Positions 20,001 to 28,763 of a stretch of DNA of 64,000 bases are shown here, piece after piece. A model generated the notes under the pieces. That model saw only the letters and a list, made by a program, of their open reading frames with translations, did no database searches and had not been told where the DNA came from. The DNA is taken from positions 3,473,501 through 3,537,500 of the forward strand of contig NZ_OU957226.1 in NCBI RefSeq assembly GCF_918731615.1, in the 5' to 3' direction. The position numbers and the translations under genes were made by a program. The DNA comes from Flavobacterium sp. CECT 9288. Its GTDB lineage: Bacteria; Bacteroidota; Bacteroidia; Flavobacteriales; Flavobacteriaceae. Within the stretch, counting starts at the first letter, position 1, and each line of letters begins with the position of its first letter.

Positions 20001-23000
20001 GATCCTGCATTTACTATTTTGGTACAAGACTTTGGAACTCAAACATCGGGATTACCAGCAGGTTATTATGTAGTAACATTAACTGATGCTAAAGGCTGTA
20101 CGGTTACCGAAACAATTACTATAAATGAACCACCTGCTATTATAGTTACAAGCACTTCAACTCCAATTACTTGTAATGGTGCAGGTATCTCGAAAGGGTC
20201 TGTAATTGTTCAAAGTGTTACTGGAGGAGTTGGACCATACAATTATTTTGTTACGGGTGTTAACGGATATAATAATTCAGAATTAAATAATTTAGGAACA
20301 ACTTCTGTTGCTTTCAATGTTGTAGATTTTGGAATCTACCAAATTAATGTAGTTGACTTTAATGGTTGTTCAGTTTTAATTCAAAATGTCAAAGTTGCAT
20401 CTCCACCTGATGATTTAGATATAAGTGTGATTCCGCCTCCTGCAGATTGTTCAGCTCCTGGTTCAGCTGTTGTTTCTGTTGGTTCTTCTCCAACAAGTAC
20501 AATAGGTGCAGGACCATTTTACTTTAGTATCTATACTGGTTCAGCCACTGTTTATCCTGCTGGAACTTGGTTACCTGAAGATGCCCCGGGAAGTAAGCAG
20601 ACAACATTTCCTAATCTTATTCCTGGTGTAACTTATACTTTTGTTGTCTTTGACGCCGATGTTGCCAATGGAGGTACAGGTACAGGTTGTTATTATTATG
20701 AAACATCCACAATTCCGATACCAACAAATTCTACTATTACTGTTAATCCTTTAACTCCTAATAATATTACTTGTCGAGGAGCTGCAGATGGAAATGTTAC
20801 ATTTACAATAAATCAACCATATGGCGTAGCTACTCCAGTTACTTATCAAATTTATAATTCGCAATCAGTAACTCCTGTTGGCCCTGCTGTTGCTGCTGTT
20901 ATTCCAGCAACGGGTTCATTAGTAGTTAATAATTTTGGAACTTTGCCTTTCGGTAGTTATTTTGTTTTGGTAACAGAAACAGGTGTTGCAACAAACTCTG
21001 GATGTAGTATCAGTTCTACAAGATTTGACATAACTGAATCTGCAATTGATTTAACAATAACTGCGCAAAAGATTAAAAATATCAATTGTAACGAAGATGG
21101 TATTATTGCTGCTTTTGCAAGTAATGGAACAGGTCCTTACACGTACCAATATTTATTAGATACAGTTACTGCCCCTACTGCTGGTACCTCAGGATGGGTG
21201 ACTAATACAACATTTGCAACAAGTGTTCCGGGTAACTATATTGTGTATGTAAAAGATGATTATGGTTGTATTAAATCTGATGATGTAATTTTATTACAAG
21301 ATGCACCACCTACAATTGCAGTTCCAGCACCTATTTGCTACAACGGTACTCCATTTACAATAGATTTAGTTACAAATGCTTCGGCTTCGGCTACTATTTT
21401 ACCAGCAACTTACAAAGTGGAACCAATTGCTAGTTTAGGTAGCGCTACGTACCAAAACGGTTCTACTTTTACGTTAAATGCTGCTGGAACTTATAGATTG
21501 TACATTAAAGATGGCAATGGTTGCGTAGCTTTTGTAGATTACACAGTGCACCCACAATTAGAATTAATTCCAACTTTAACGAAAGGATTAGATTGTACTG
21601 GAACACCAAATGCAACAATCACTTTGAATACAACTGGAGGGAATCCGCTTCCAACACCAGGAAATTATACATATGAAGTTAACTTTAACTCGGGTGGTTT
21701 TGTGGCCGCTACAACACCTTATTCAGCCGCTGCACCGGGTACTTACGAGTTTAGAGTAACTGATGCAAATAATGCAACAATTTGTCAAGCAACCGCAACT
21801 ATTGTTCTGGATCCTATTCCGGCTACTGTAATTGCAACTCCTATTGTGACAAACGTAAGTTGTAACGGAGGTAATGACGGAACAATTACTATCAATGTTA
21901 CATCAGGCGTAGGTCCTTATGAATACAGTTTATTTGACGGCGTAACTACAACTGCTTTTACCACCAATAATACTTTTACAGGTTTAGTGGCAGGAACCGC
22001 TTATGTGGTTACCGTGCGTAATGATAGAGATTGTTTACAGGCTTCTCCTGCAATAACAATTGCAGAGCCTGCTCCTCTTACAGCTACGGCTTCAGCAGCA
22101 GCAAACACTACATGTAGCACTACTACCTTAATTACTGTAAATACTCCAACAGGAGGAACTTCATCAGGAGTTGGAACGGGTTATACCTACAGTTTTAATG
22201 GTTTATCTTTCACTGGTGACAATACGTTCACGGTAAATAATGGTCCACTAGCCACTACTACAACAATCGTGGTACGTGATGCTAATAATTGTACGTTTAC
22301 TTTACCAAGTGTGGTTACACCAGCCTTAACACCGCCTACGGATTTAAGTTTTGCTGTAACTACAGCGCCAACTTGTACTGCTAATTCAGCAACGGTGCAA
22401 GTAACGGTAACGGGCGGTTTAGGAACACCAGCTTTTGAAATAATTTCTCCAGCCACGGCTACAGGAAATACTTCTGGAGCAACTTCTGGTGCATTTACAC
22501 TTTTAGCACCTGGAGACTATATTTTCCAAGTAACTGATGACAATGGTTGTACGCGTCAAGAATTGTTCACCGTAGACCCAGTAACCCCTATTGCTATTGT
22601 AGGTGCTTTGGTAAATGATATTACGTGTAACCCAGCCAATGGAACTACAAATAATGGTTCGGCTAGTTTTACTGTAACCGGATTTAGTACTTCATTAGGA
22701 TATTCTGTAACTACTTCGCCAGTTGTACCAGCAGCTCAGATTACAAATGTGGGTGATGTTATAACGTTAACAGGTCTTGGAGCAGGAACTTATACAGTTA
22801 CCGTAAGAGACAACACTACTTTGTGTGAGGCTTTTGATGATATAACTATTACTTTGCCAAATCCAATTACTTTCGCACCAACAGCGACAAAAGTGTATTG
22901 TACCGAAGACGATTCTATTATTACAGTAGGCACAGTTAGCGGAGGAACAGGCGTGTATGAATATGCGGCGGTACCAGCAAGCAGCACTGCGCCAACATTG

Positions 23001-26000
23001 TACAGCAATATCCCAGTACTTTCTGTAGATACTGTAAATGGTACGGTATTAACTTGGGATGTATACGTTCGTGATGCTAATGGTTGTTTAGGTATAGTAC
23101 CAGTAACAATTGTAAATGATGCTGAACCAACGATTGTTGCTCCAGCCGCACAATGTTACACAGGTACACCATTGACAGTTGATTTAGATGCTGTAACAAC
23201 GGTTTATCTAGGAAGTTCAAAAATATACACCCTTGACGGATCGGTTGTAGCAGGACCTACAGTTACGCTTAACGGTCCTGGAACGTATGTTTTAGGTATC
23301 AGAGACGATAACGGTTGTGAGGATACTGTAAATTATACCGTTGTTGATCAGTTAATAGCCGGAGCTGTATTAGCTAAAGATTTAACTTGCGCTCCTACAC
23401 CAGCAGCTACTATTAATGTAACAATTACTGGAGGAGTTGGACTATTTACAGTTCAAACCTTAGTGGGAGGCGTTCCAACAGGAGCTCCAGCAACAGGAGT
23501 TACAGGTCCGTTGTACACTATAAACCCAACAACAGCAGGAACCTACTCATTTGTAATTACAGATAGTTATTCGCCTGCTTGTTCGGTAACGACTAATCCA
23601 GTTGAAGTAACTACACCAGTTCCGCCAACGTTTACAGCAGTAGCCACTGATGCTACGTGTAACGGAGACAGTAACGGAACCATTACAGTAACCCCAACAG
23701 CAGGTGTGGCACCGTTTACTTTCGCCTTAAGCGGACCAGTTGTAAATAGTACTGGTAACGCTACTGGAAACTACAGTGGTTTACCAGCAGGATCTTACAC
23801 GGTAACGATTACAGATGCTAAGGGATGTCCTGCTACAAGCACTACTCCAATTATTATTGGTCAGCCAATTGTGGTGTCAGCTACAATTAGCGTAACCACA
23901 CCATTAAGTTGTGGTACAGGTAATGTGACTCAAGCAGCAACAGTAACAGCTGTGCCTAGCGGAGGAAATGGTTCGTACCAATACAACTTTAATGGCCAAG
24001 GTTTTACACCAAGCAATACGTTTGTGACTAATACAGCCGGGCCAGTTAGTGTAATTGTGAGAGATACCAACGGTTGTTCATTTGCAACAGCAGTAGGTAC
24101 TACAGTAATTGCCTTAGATCCACCAACAAATATGGATATTTCTGGTTCATTGATTTATTGTGCACCAGCTACAAGTACAACAAGTACAGTAACAATAAAC
24201 ACGGTTACAAACGGTGTAGGTCCATTTACCTATCAAATGGTTTCGCCGTCTGTTATTAATAATTTTGGTTCCAATAGTTTTGCAGGTTTAGCAGCCGGTG
24301 ATTATATATTCCAAGTAACAGATGCTAACGGTTGTACGTACCAAGAATTGTACACTGTTGCACCAAGTGTAAACATTGCAGCAACAGTAGCAACTATTAC
24401 AAACGAAACTTGTTTCAACGCTAATGACGGAGCAGCAACTTTTACGGTAAGTAATTCAGCGGGTTACACAGCAAACTTAACGTTAGGAACAGGCACTCTA
24501 GCCCAGTCTGGAAACACAGTAACTCTTAGCGCATTGTTACCAGGAAATTATAGCCTACAAGTGGTTGATACTACTACAGGATGTACAGCTGATGTACCGT
24601 TTACAATAGCTGGTGTTGCTCAAGTTCTTGATTTTAACAGCACTGCTACCAATATTAATTGTAACAATGATGAAGCAATTATTACGGTAACGGCTACAGG
24701 TGGAACCCTTGATTATAAGTATGCGGTAGCACTAGCTACGGCTCCAGCACCTGCAGTTACTGCTTATGGTTTGAGCAATACCCTTACAGTTGATACTAAC
24801 AATGGTACCAATATGAACTGGATTGTTTATGTGTTAGATGGAAATGGTTGTCCAATCAACAAACCACAAACAATTCTAGTAGATGCTAATCCAACCATTG
24901 CTTCGGCAGTAGCTACGCAGTGTCCAAGTGCAACTGGAACGTATAACATTACGGTAACAGCATCTGGCTTTAGTCCAGCACTAGAATACAGTGCTGATGG
25001 TAGCAACTATCAATCTGGAAATGTGATTACAGTAAATGCTCCTGGTAATTATAACATTACAGTTCGTGATGCTAATGGATGTATTTCAGCAGCAACTGGA
25101 GTTGCTATAGTTAATCCTTTAATTTTAACACCAGTGGTTAGCATTCCAGTATCTTGTACTGGCGGTGACGGACAAATAACGGTAAGCACTACAGGAGGTT
25201 CAGGAAATTTTGTGTACAATATTGATGGTGCCCCTTTTGCAGCAGTAACAGCTTTTAACGCAGTTGCAGCAGGAAACCATATTATTGGTGTTCGTGATAC
25301 AACAACTTTATGTGAAGTATTTGTTCCAGTAAACTTACAAGCAGCTACTTTAGTTACTGGATTTGCATTGGCTAAATCCGATGTGACTTGTAATGGTGGT
25401 ACTGATGGAAGGATTACTGCAACCATAGCAACGCCAGCACCAGGTGTTAATGATAACCCAGTCTACTTATACAGCCTTAACTCAGGATTACCACAAGCTT
25501 CAAACGTGTTTAGTAATTTAGCTGCAGGAACGTACACTGTTAGAGTGATTTCTAGTAGAGGTTGCGATGCTACTGCAACGATAATTATAGATGAACCAGG
25601 ATTAATTACGGTTCCAGCACCAGCAGTAGTACAGTTTGGCTGTGCTTCAGGTAACATTAGCAATCTTGCTACTATTACAGTAACGGGAGTAAATGGAGGT
25701 TCAGGAACGTACTTGAATTACGAGTTTTTACGAAATGGTACACGCGTACAATTTGGAAACAGTAATGTGTATACAGAAACGGTACTTACTGGCGGAAACT
25801 ATACGGTAAACGTATTTGATAACCGTGGATGCGTGGGTAGCACTACAACCGCTATAAATATTGCACCTTACGTAGCACTTGATGCCGTATCGGTAGCTGT
25901 TAATCGACCTATTACTTGCGCCGTTCTAGAAAATATTACGGTATCGGTTACTACAATAGGTGGCACTGCTACTAATTTAGAATATACTATTGTGTATAAA

Positions 26001-28724
26001 GATCCAATAACAGGAGCTTTAACAGGTCTGTATCCAACTACAACAAATACGGATGGTATATTTACTAATTTACCAATTGGGGATTACAACATTACCGTTC
26101 GCAACTTAGATACTGGTTGTGAAATACGTGCGGTTCATTTTGTAAACAATCCAAACACTTTTGATTTGGTGGTTAACGCTACTACTGATATCACGTGTTT
26201 GAATGATACGAATGGAACAGCAACTCTAACACTGGTAGATCGTTTGATCACTACAACGCCAGTAAATGGTAATGATGCAGGACCTTTTAGCTATACGCTT
26301 CAAAATGCTGCGGGCTTAAATGTAGGTAGCGGAACTGCTGCAAACGCAGGACCAATTACGCTTACAGGTCTTGCGGCAGGAACATATACAATAAGTGCTA
26401 CCTTGTCTCAAACCCCAGATTGTACGGTTACAACAAACTTTACAATTGCGGCACCAGCAACAGCACTTGATATTACCGAAACCCATACAGAGATTACTTG
26501 TGTAACGGGTAATAATGATGGTTCTATATCTGTTGCAGCAACAGGAGGTTGGCCAGGAAGCTATCAATTTGAATTGGTAGGTCCTACTCCAGCACAAAGT
26601 GTGGCGTATGGAACTCAAACGGTATTCACAGGCTTAACTGCTGGTTCTTACACTGTAAATGTGAGAGACAGTAAAGGATGTGTGAACTCAGAAATTGTAG
26701 TACTTAATAATCCTACACCTATTGCTTTTGTAGCAGTACCTAGTACTACTCTTGTTTCTTGTATTAACGATACAAGTGCTAGAATTACGGTAACTACAGG
26801 ACCTACAGGTGGATCTGGAAGTTATTTATATACCTTGATTAGAACTAATGCAGCTGGTGTGGTTACTACTAATGGACCACAAATTTCTAATACGTTCAAC
26901 AATTTAGGTGCTGGTACGTATCAAGTTCGAGTTTCTGATTCTTGGACGTGTAGTACGACTTCAGCAAATATTGTAATCAACGAACCAACAAGAGTAACGG
27001 CAGCTTTAACATTGGCTACAGCCAAAACATGTGCTACTGATGCCAGACTTACGCTTACAGCTGCTGGTGGAACGGCACCTTATACCTACAGTACTACCGC
27101 TAATTTTGCAACTGCAACAGCAATGATAGGTAATACAGCTACATTCTCTGTACCTGTAGGAACGCATAGCTACTACATTCGTGATAATAACGGTTGTGTA
27201 AGTTTCATCTCTAATGAAGTTAAAATTGAAGAGGTTCCTACATTAACCCTTGCATTAGATGTTCAAAATGCCACGATCAATTGTACAGGTGATGCATCAG
27301 GAGTGATTGTTGCTTTGGCACAAGGTGGTTTAGGTAACTATGTGTACACACTTTTGGACAGTACGGGCAATCCAGTACCATTTACGGTAACACAAACTAC
27401 ACCTGGTAACTTTACAAATATTCCTGCTGGAAATTATGTAGTACGTGTAGTAAGTCAAGATTGTGCTGCAGTAACTTCTAGTATTGTACCTATTACTGAA
27501 CCGCTGGTAGCATTAACGCAATCTTATGTGGTAACACCTATTACTTGTGCTGGTGAGGGAGATGGACGTATCGTAATTACGGCATCAGGAGGAACGGGAA
27601 TCATTAAGTATGCTATTTCACCTAGATTAGATCAGTTCTTTGAATCGGGTGTTTTTGAAAACTTAAGACCAGGTTTCTACGAGTATATTGTTCAAGATGA
27701 AAACGGATGTTTTATAAACATTAAGGATATTGAGATCACAGAGCCACGATCTGTATTTGCTACTGTTGTTCCTAACAGTGCGGTTCCAGAAGTATGTGCG
27801 GGTGATGCAGACGGTGCATTTAGCATAAACATTACAGGAGGAAACGCTCCATACAGTGTAAGTTTAAATAATAGAAACGGAACCTACACTACAGGAACGC
27901 TTACACAAACACAGTTTGATTTCACTGGTTTATCAGGAAACGAACAAATTGTGTACATTCGTGATGCTAATGGTTGTGAAAGCGATATTTCTATTATGTT
28001 AGGAGAACCAGTAACGCTTAATCCTGTAGCAGATGTGAACTATGATTGTGTGAACAACAGTCAAGTAAACTCAGTAACCATTACGGTAGCCGCTGGAAAC
28101 GCGCCTGCTGATTTAGATTACTCGCTTGATGGATTAGCTTTCCAATCTAGTAATGTATTCAATAACTTGAGTGCAGGTAGACATACTGTTGATGTAAGGC
28201 ATACTAACGGTTGTATTAAGCAAGTAATCTTTGATGTAGATCAAATAAATCCTATCACAATCAGTTTATCTGATGGAGGATTGAATGAGATTGTTTCTAC
28301 TGTTACTGGCGGTTACGGTAACTACCAATACAGCTTAAACGGAGAGCCTCAAGGAAGTCAAGGTAATTTTATCATCTACAAATCTGGTGATTACACGGTA
28401 ACGGTTACTGATGCTAATGGTTGTTCTGCAACGGCTACTCGTTATTTTGAGTTCATTGATATCAAGATTCCAAATGTGTTTACACCAAATGGGGACGGTA
28501 ACAATGATACTTGGGCGCCAACAAATACAATTAATTACAAAGATTTAATCTTTGAAGTATTTGACAGATACGGCCGTAAAATAGGTACATACAGAGAAGG
28601 TCAGTCTTGGAATGGTAAATACAACGGAAATGAATTACCTTCGGGAGATTACTGGTACATCCTTAGATTAAGAAATGTACAAGACGCTCGAGAATTTGTT
28701 GGACATTTCACATTGTACAGATAA
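11028..28724 (+). CDS. sprB: SprB-like giant gliding adhesin
   Basis: A 5898-residue cell-surface adhesin, the motile filament that propels flavobacterial gliding after T9SS export. Residues 1-25 are a signal peptide. Residues ~28-370 form a beta-rich N-terminal domain, followed by a DUF11-like module (~374-530, LTKQVFSDASLTNDVGN). Most of the rest is tandem SprB repeats of about 85-105 residues with the pattern C-N-G-x-x-N-G near the start and A-G-x-Y-x-x-x-V-x-D-x-N-G-C near the end. A distinct jelly-roll-like domain interrupts them at ~1205-1410. The C-terminus (5812-5898, IKIPNVFTPNGDGNNDTW) is a type B T9SS domain. F. johnsoniae SprB is of similar giant size (about 6500 residues). It lies 152 bases after sprD and directly before sprF. 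Confidence 0.93.
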   Translation: MKKTTFLKVILLTFMFLQSFLSISQNVVPFTRRFDQDIKGDMLLIGNSILNRRSATRNPNDPYNGNNLNSDFSMEYINVDNGATPGIFNSSSANLVVPNPVATSAPCYKIVYAALYWGAVTRGTTPVTNVKFRMPSGGYNDVVGTVIHNSTTPIGTSLPYACVADVTSLVTGTGNPNPEGTYTLANVSTAQGTNRPANTTSGGTGLSAGWSLYIVYEDPKLPAKSITSYDGFSAISSTVNLDIAVTNFRTIPAGPVRGKFAFSALEGDGDIPGDNLSINGTLLSAANSVPTDIRPNTNFFNSSVTYIDPATGLTENYLNRTPNSSNTLGYDAGILNIPNNGNVIIDNNDTSALIGLRSSQDVYFYYFNAIALDIIAPNIVLTKQVFSDASLTNDVGNQNVTRGQELHYAIGFQNIGNDNAENFTITDVLPININFDPNDIVVPNNSGITYVYTAATRTIVFTVPKNLVVVSAPRYRIRFKVRVVSECNELSDVCSNSIQNQAFADYQGEASGIRVDDQRSLATFGACFLGTPAPTNFLVGLDDCIYTRNYQLCGASVVLTAANGYDAYSWSTSPSGTPVIGTTQSITVTQTGTFYVTNFATAPCRTIRQVVTVSPAGSAVTNPVIPFATQTVTCPNNGKLLPKIFLCGANASRLITTGVSDAISIQWQRLNEASCPPVGSDDCANEQTSCTWTTVATGQNYTADTSGQFRVVFNYAGGCFNIFYFNVFKNLLDPTADSRDIICNTTGQITVGGVPATGYEFSLNATGPFQTSNVFPISTPGAYTVYIRQQGVVSNPCLFEVPGIDIRRRNFTVSEFVTQPLCNGDRGTIRLAANDVRGQYSYILRRNGTIVNSSILTNNNFFDFPNLTSGTYTYEVTTEDGCLGTGSIEIREPDILTATVSLTKSLTCESGEITVAPVGGTLPYAIYVNGATTPQFAYQINAPTAGLYDLLIIDANGCRTTTSINVASVPTPVYNTVGTNVNCYGDTTGVINFNMTADNGYTVTYSIDNGLNYGTSGLISGLAAGTYNTILKYTLNGVECLEPMRPITITQPSTALTASAGVSELAGCGPAGEGRVRITNVQGGVAPYEFSFDNQGSWTTVNNALKAPGNYILYVRDRNNCIFQAPVTVDPAPSPPNISIATPVDFNCDGTATSTVTVNNPGNINYTYNYFIDGIQNPNTPSNIFLNVTPGPHDIRIDYQLSTVTTFSNLLFEDFGRDSSVYTNTSSPDASSPGINPAFCWERQIDATRCNNNRLFGNGEYTVTSSLRNNPFGGWHNPVDHTSGSATGRYLAVDAGNAIPNNAVLYRKQIRDIIPNQPIRVRFYATNLLRVGNNQPDASLTVELQNAAGVSLSSSSTGGIPKTNGWVMYEREINPGNNTILDFVLRLEVAQVNGIDFAVDDIEVYQLPRACVTSRTINIEVPTGRAFEAQVNGQRNVSCAGGADGGFTITAQNFDATTGFEYSLNNGGAWSAAQLTSPIVINTLGVNSYNVLVRPVGSTVTACSKSFTVNITAPAAVTAVAAILTPATCTTGATIRATGGGGTPAYQYELRDSNGTSVITAFNTSRDFTNVPAGNYMVFVRDANICSNPVGFPITVTAPPGVTATLATTTDYCYTTANPATLVVNVTGGTGPFTYQLDSNTAESSALTTYPFPNVTPGTHTIVVTDSNNCTSTISNIVIAPQLGFNVSLINDLTCLVDASIGNPVITNGYGPTYTYIVSRDSGTPTAVTSFPFTATQAGSYVFTVTDSRGCPATSNPIVVTPKTTPTHITAKTDITCNGLNNGTITVTPSGGFTTTYTYAIKLSTATAYTTQATSQFTSLAAGTYDIKVIDSKGCESTPTQVTIINPTPIVPNASATAFSCSPTNAPQSATITVAPTGGTGTYTYSYNNGGSFGPSNTLVVNNNGSVQTIRVVVRDANGCLSPMQQIDLQPLNSPMNLTFSNAAVTCTNPTTTVTVTATNGVGALTFLITGTNSGTNSTFFTPATTSGATASFPNLLPGNYTFRVTDANGCYYTESHNIDPVTPIAVAANKTSDVLCQGGSTGSGTYTVSGNATIGAYTFTLTLGTLGTGTLTQSGNVLTLSNVAAGTYTVRVTDTATGCFADGTITINQPVAPLAITNAVATNFNCNNDNAQITVTATGGTTDYGYAAVPAVPATVPTTFASSAVVTVDTNNGTILNWVVYVRDANGCTTSRSVTIAGDPAPAPPVVTVPNQCSATGSGFTITVTPVTGPLGPYTYGISGITGAFQTADTFNVAPGSYTVFVRDRNGCFSTGTAVTVAAQLTAGAAVTKPLDCTATPNAIITTTINGGQANYSYVITDSIGNTVASNSGITGPTFTYSPTIAGTYTIVINDAIGCTTTTSATVAPIADPSLAVAAQVNVSCNGGSNGSVTLIGSGGSGGYLYSNDNITFGPSATFTNLAAGTYTFYVRDSKECDTSINVTITEPANALVATADVVPFECNASNAPVAGTVTVNVTSGTGTAPYTYSFNGGAFTNNNVLTINNTTADVPYTYIVRDALGCTVSGNGTLFRLNNPVIGTITSTRILCQPITATTSTVTVPVNAGTGVGTLSYTIVSGPVTNATGATTGVFSGLTSGNYVFRVTDANGCYDTESYFVAPVTPIVATATKLTDVDCFNNTTGSIRYNVSGFGTGSYSYTVNGGTPVTAETLSPFDLTTLGAGTYNVIFTDEVTGCTVPTSVTITQPAQALAATYTTVNANCKVPTASVTVTATGGTSTYRYSFVTSSTTPGTYGISGVANLNPTTSTTWYAHIIDANNCTFILPITIATDPIPTVTATATGQCLGSGPYTITASGLGGVGTLSYSINGGASYQAGNTFTVTTSGNYTITVKDANNCTSTSNVIAVAPQLTLNAILNKDITCNPAPTDAQITLTPTGGVGPFTYTASPATGTFAGNVFTTNAPGSYTFTVTDTTTGCTFTTTAAIPVTAPTTPVITAVTQSAFINCNGDDTAAITIAIDNTQGQSPFVFNVRQFSDPAFTILVQDFGTQTSGLPAGYYVVTLTDAKGCTVTETITINEPPAIIVTSTSTPITCNGAGISKGSVIVQSVTGGVGPYNYFVTGVNGYNNSELNNLGTTSVAFNVVDFGIYQINVVDFNGCSVLIQNVKVASPPDDLDISVIPPPADCSAPGSAVVSVGSSPTSTIGAGPFYFSIYTGSATVYPAGTWLPEDAPGSKQTTFPNLIPGVTYTFVVFDADVANGGTGTGCYYYETSTIPIPTNSTITVNPLTPNNITCRGAADGNVTFTINQPYGVATPVTYQIYNSQSVTPVGPAVAAVIPATGSLVVNNFGTLPFGSYFVLVTETGVATNSGCSISSTRFDITESAIDLTITAQKIKNINCNEDGIIAAFASNGTGPYTYQYLLDTVTAPTAGTSGWVTNTTFATSVPGNYIVYVKDDYGCIKSDDVILLQDAPPTIAVPAPICYNGTPFTIDLVTNASASATILPATYKVEPIASLGSATYQNGSTFTLNAAGTYRLYIKDGNGCVAFVDYTVHPQLELIPTLTKGLDCTGTPNATITLNTTGGNPLPTPGNYTYEVNFNSGGFVAATTPYSAAAPGTYEFRVTDANNATICQATATIVLDPIPATVIATPIVTNVSCNGGNDGTITINVTSGVGPYEYSLFDGVTTTAFTTNNTFTGLVAGTAYVVTVRNDRDCLQASPAITIAEPAPLTATASAAANTTCSTTTLITVNTPTGGTSSGVGTGYTYSFNGLSFTGDNTFTVNNGPLATTTTIVVRDANNCTFTLPSVVTPALTPPTDLSFAVTTAPTCTANSATVQVTVTGGLGTPAFEIISPATATGNTSGATSGAFTLLAPGDYIFQVTDDNGCTRQELFTVDPVTPIAIVGALVNDITCNPANGTTNNGSASFTVTGFSTSLGYSVTTSPVVPAAQITNVGDVITLTGLGAGTYTVTVRDNTTLCEAFDDITITLPNPITFAPTATKVYCTEDDSIITVGTVSGGTGVYEYAAVPASSTAPTLYSNIPVLSVDTVNGTVLTWDVYVRDANGCLGIVPVTIVNDAEPTIVAPAAQCYTGTPLTVDLDAVTTVYLGSSKIYTLDGSVVAGPTVTLNGPGTYVLGIRDDNGCEDTVNYTVVDQLIAGAVLAKDLTCAPTPAATINVTITGGVGLFTVQTLVGGVPTGAPATGVTGPLYTINPTTAGTYSFVITDSYSPACSVTTNPVEVTTPVPPTFTAVATDATCNGDSNGTITVTPTAGVAPFTFALSGPVVNSTGNATGNYSGLPAGSYTVTITDAKGCPATSTTPIIIGQPIVVSATISVTTPLSCGTGNVTQAATVTAVPSGGNGSYQYNFNGQGFTPSNTFVTNTAGPVSVIVRDTNGCSFATAVGTTVIALDPPTNMDISGSLIYCAPATSTTSTVTINTVTNGVGPFTYQMVSPSVINNFGSNSFAGLAAGDYIFQVTDANGCTYQELYTVAPSVNIAATVATITNETCFNANDGAATFTVSNSAGYTANLTLGTGTLAQSGNTVTLSALLPGNYSLQVVDTTTGCTADVPFTIAGVAQVLDFNSTATNINCNNDEAIITVTATGGTLDYKYAVALATAPAPAVTAYGLSNTLTVDTNNGTNMNWIVYVLDGNGCPINKPQTILVDANPTIASAVATQCPSATGTYNITVTASGFSPALEYSADGSNYQSGNVITVNAPGNYNITVRDANGCISAATGVAIVNPLILTPVVSIPVSCTGGDGQITVSTTGGSGNFVYNIDGAPFAAVTAFNAVAAGNHIIGVRDTTTLCEVFVPVNLQAATLVTGFALAKSDVTCNGGTDGRITATIATPAPGVNDNPVYLYSLNSGLPQASNVFSNLAAGTYTVRVISSRGCDATATIIIDEPGLITVPAPAVVQFGCASGNISNLATITVTGVNGGSGTYLNYEFLRNGTRVQFGNSNVYTETVLTGGNYTVNVFDNRGCVGSTTTAINIAPYVALDAVSVAVNRPITCAVLENITVSVTTIGGTATNLEYTIVYKDPITGALTGLYPTTTNTDGIFTNLPIGDYNITVRNLDTGCEIRAVHFVNNPNTFDLVVNATTDITCLNDTNGTATLTLVDRLITTTPVNGNDAGPFSYTLQNAAGLNVGSGTAANAGPITLTGLAAGTYTISATLSQTPDCTVTTNFTIAAPATALDITETHTEITCVTGNNDGSISVAATGGWPGSYQFELVGPTPAQSVAYGTQTVFTGLTAGSYTVNVRDSKGCVNSEIVVLNNPTPIAFVAVPSTTLVSCINDTSARITVTTGPTGGSGSYLYTLIRTNAAGVVTTNGPQISNTFNNLGAGTYQVRVSDSWTCSTTSANIVINEPTRVTAALTLATAKTCATDARLTLTAAGGTAPYTYSTTANFATATAMIGNTATFSVPVGTHSYYIRDNNGCVSFISNEVKIEEVPTLTLALDVQNATINCTGDASGVIVALAQGGLGNYVYTLLDSTGNPVPFTVTQTTPGNFTNIPAGNYVVRVVSQDCAAVTSSIVPITEPLVALTQSYVVTPITCAGEGDGRIVITASGGTGIIKYAISPRLDQFFESGVFENLRPGFYEYIVQDENGCFINIKDIEITEPRSVFATVVPNSAVPEVCAGDADGAFSINITGGNAPYSVSLNNRNGTYTTGTLTQTQFDFTGLSGNEQIVYIRDANGCESDISIMLGEPVTLNPVADVNYDCVNNSQVNSVTITVAAGNAPADLDYSLDGLAFQSSNVFNNLSAGRHTVDVRHTNGCIKQVIFDVDQINPITISLSDGGLNEIVSTVTGGYGNYQYSLNGEPQGSQGNFIIYKSGDYTVTVTDANGCSATATRYFEFIDIKIPNVFTPNGDGNNDTWAPTNTINYKDLIFEVFDRYGRKIGTYREGQSWNGKYNGNELPSGDYWYILRLRNVQDAREFVGHFTLYR
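14640..15255 (+). other. Jelly-roll-like insert domain inside SprB
   Basis: Residues ~1205-1410 of SprB differ from the flanking repeats. They begin with NLLFEDFGRD, contain aromatic and Asn-rich segments (CWERQIDATRCNNNRLFGNG; GRYLAVDAGN) and end with DFAVDDIEVYQ. This organisation resembles MAM or carbohydrate-binding beta-sandwich domains found in secreted Bacteroidetes proteins. It could be a ligand-binding module; this is inference from pattern only. Confidence 0.55.
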
Positions 28725-28763
28725 TATAGAGAATTGCATATGTTCTCAAAAAAATATAGTAAA

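Noticed and set aside
11711..26618. Many minus-strand open frames of 60-125 codons opposite sprB
   Set aside because: They are complementary-frame shadows of the Thr/Gly/Val/Asn-rich repeats. Compositions are biased and none has a recognisable start context.
15280..28300. Regular spacing in sprB considered as a CRISPR-like array
   Set aside because: The period is about 1.8 kb, units are coding and diverged, and there are no short direct repeats with unique spacers.
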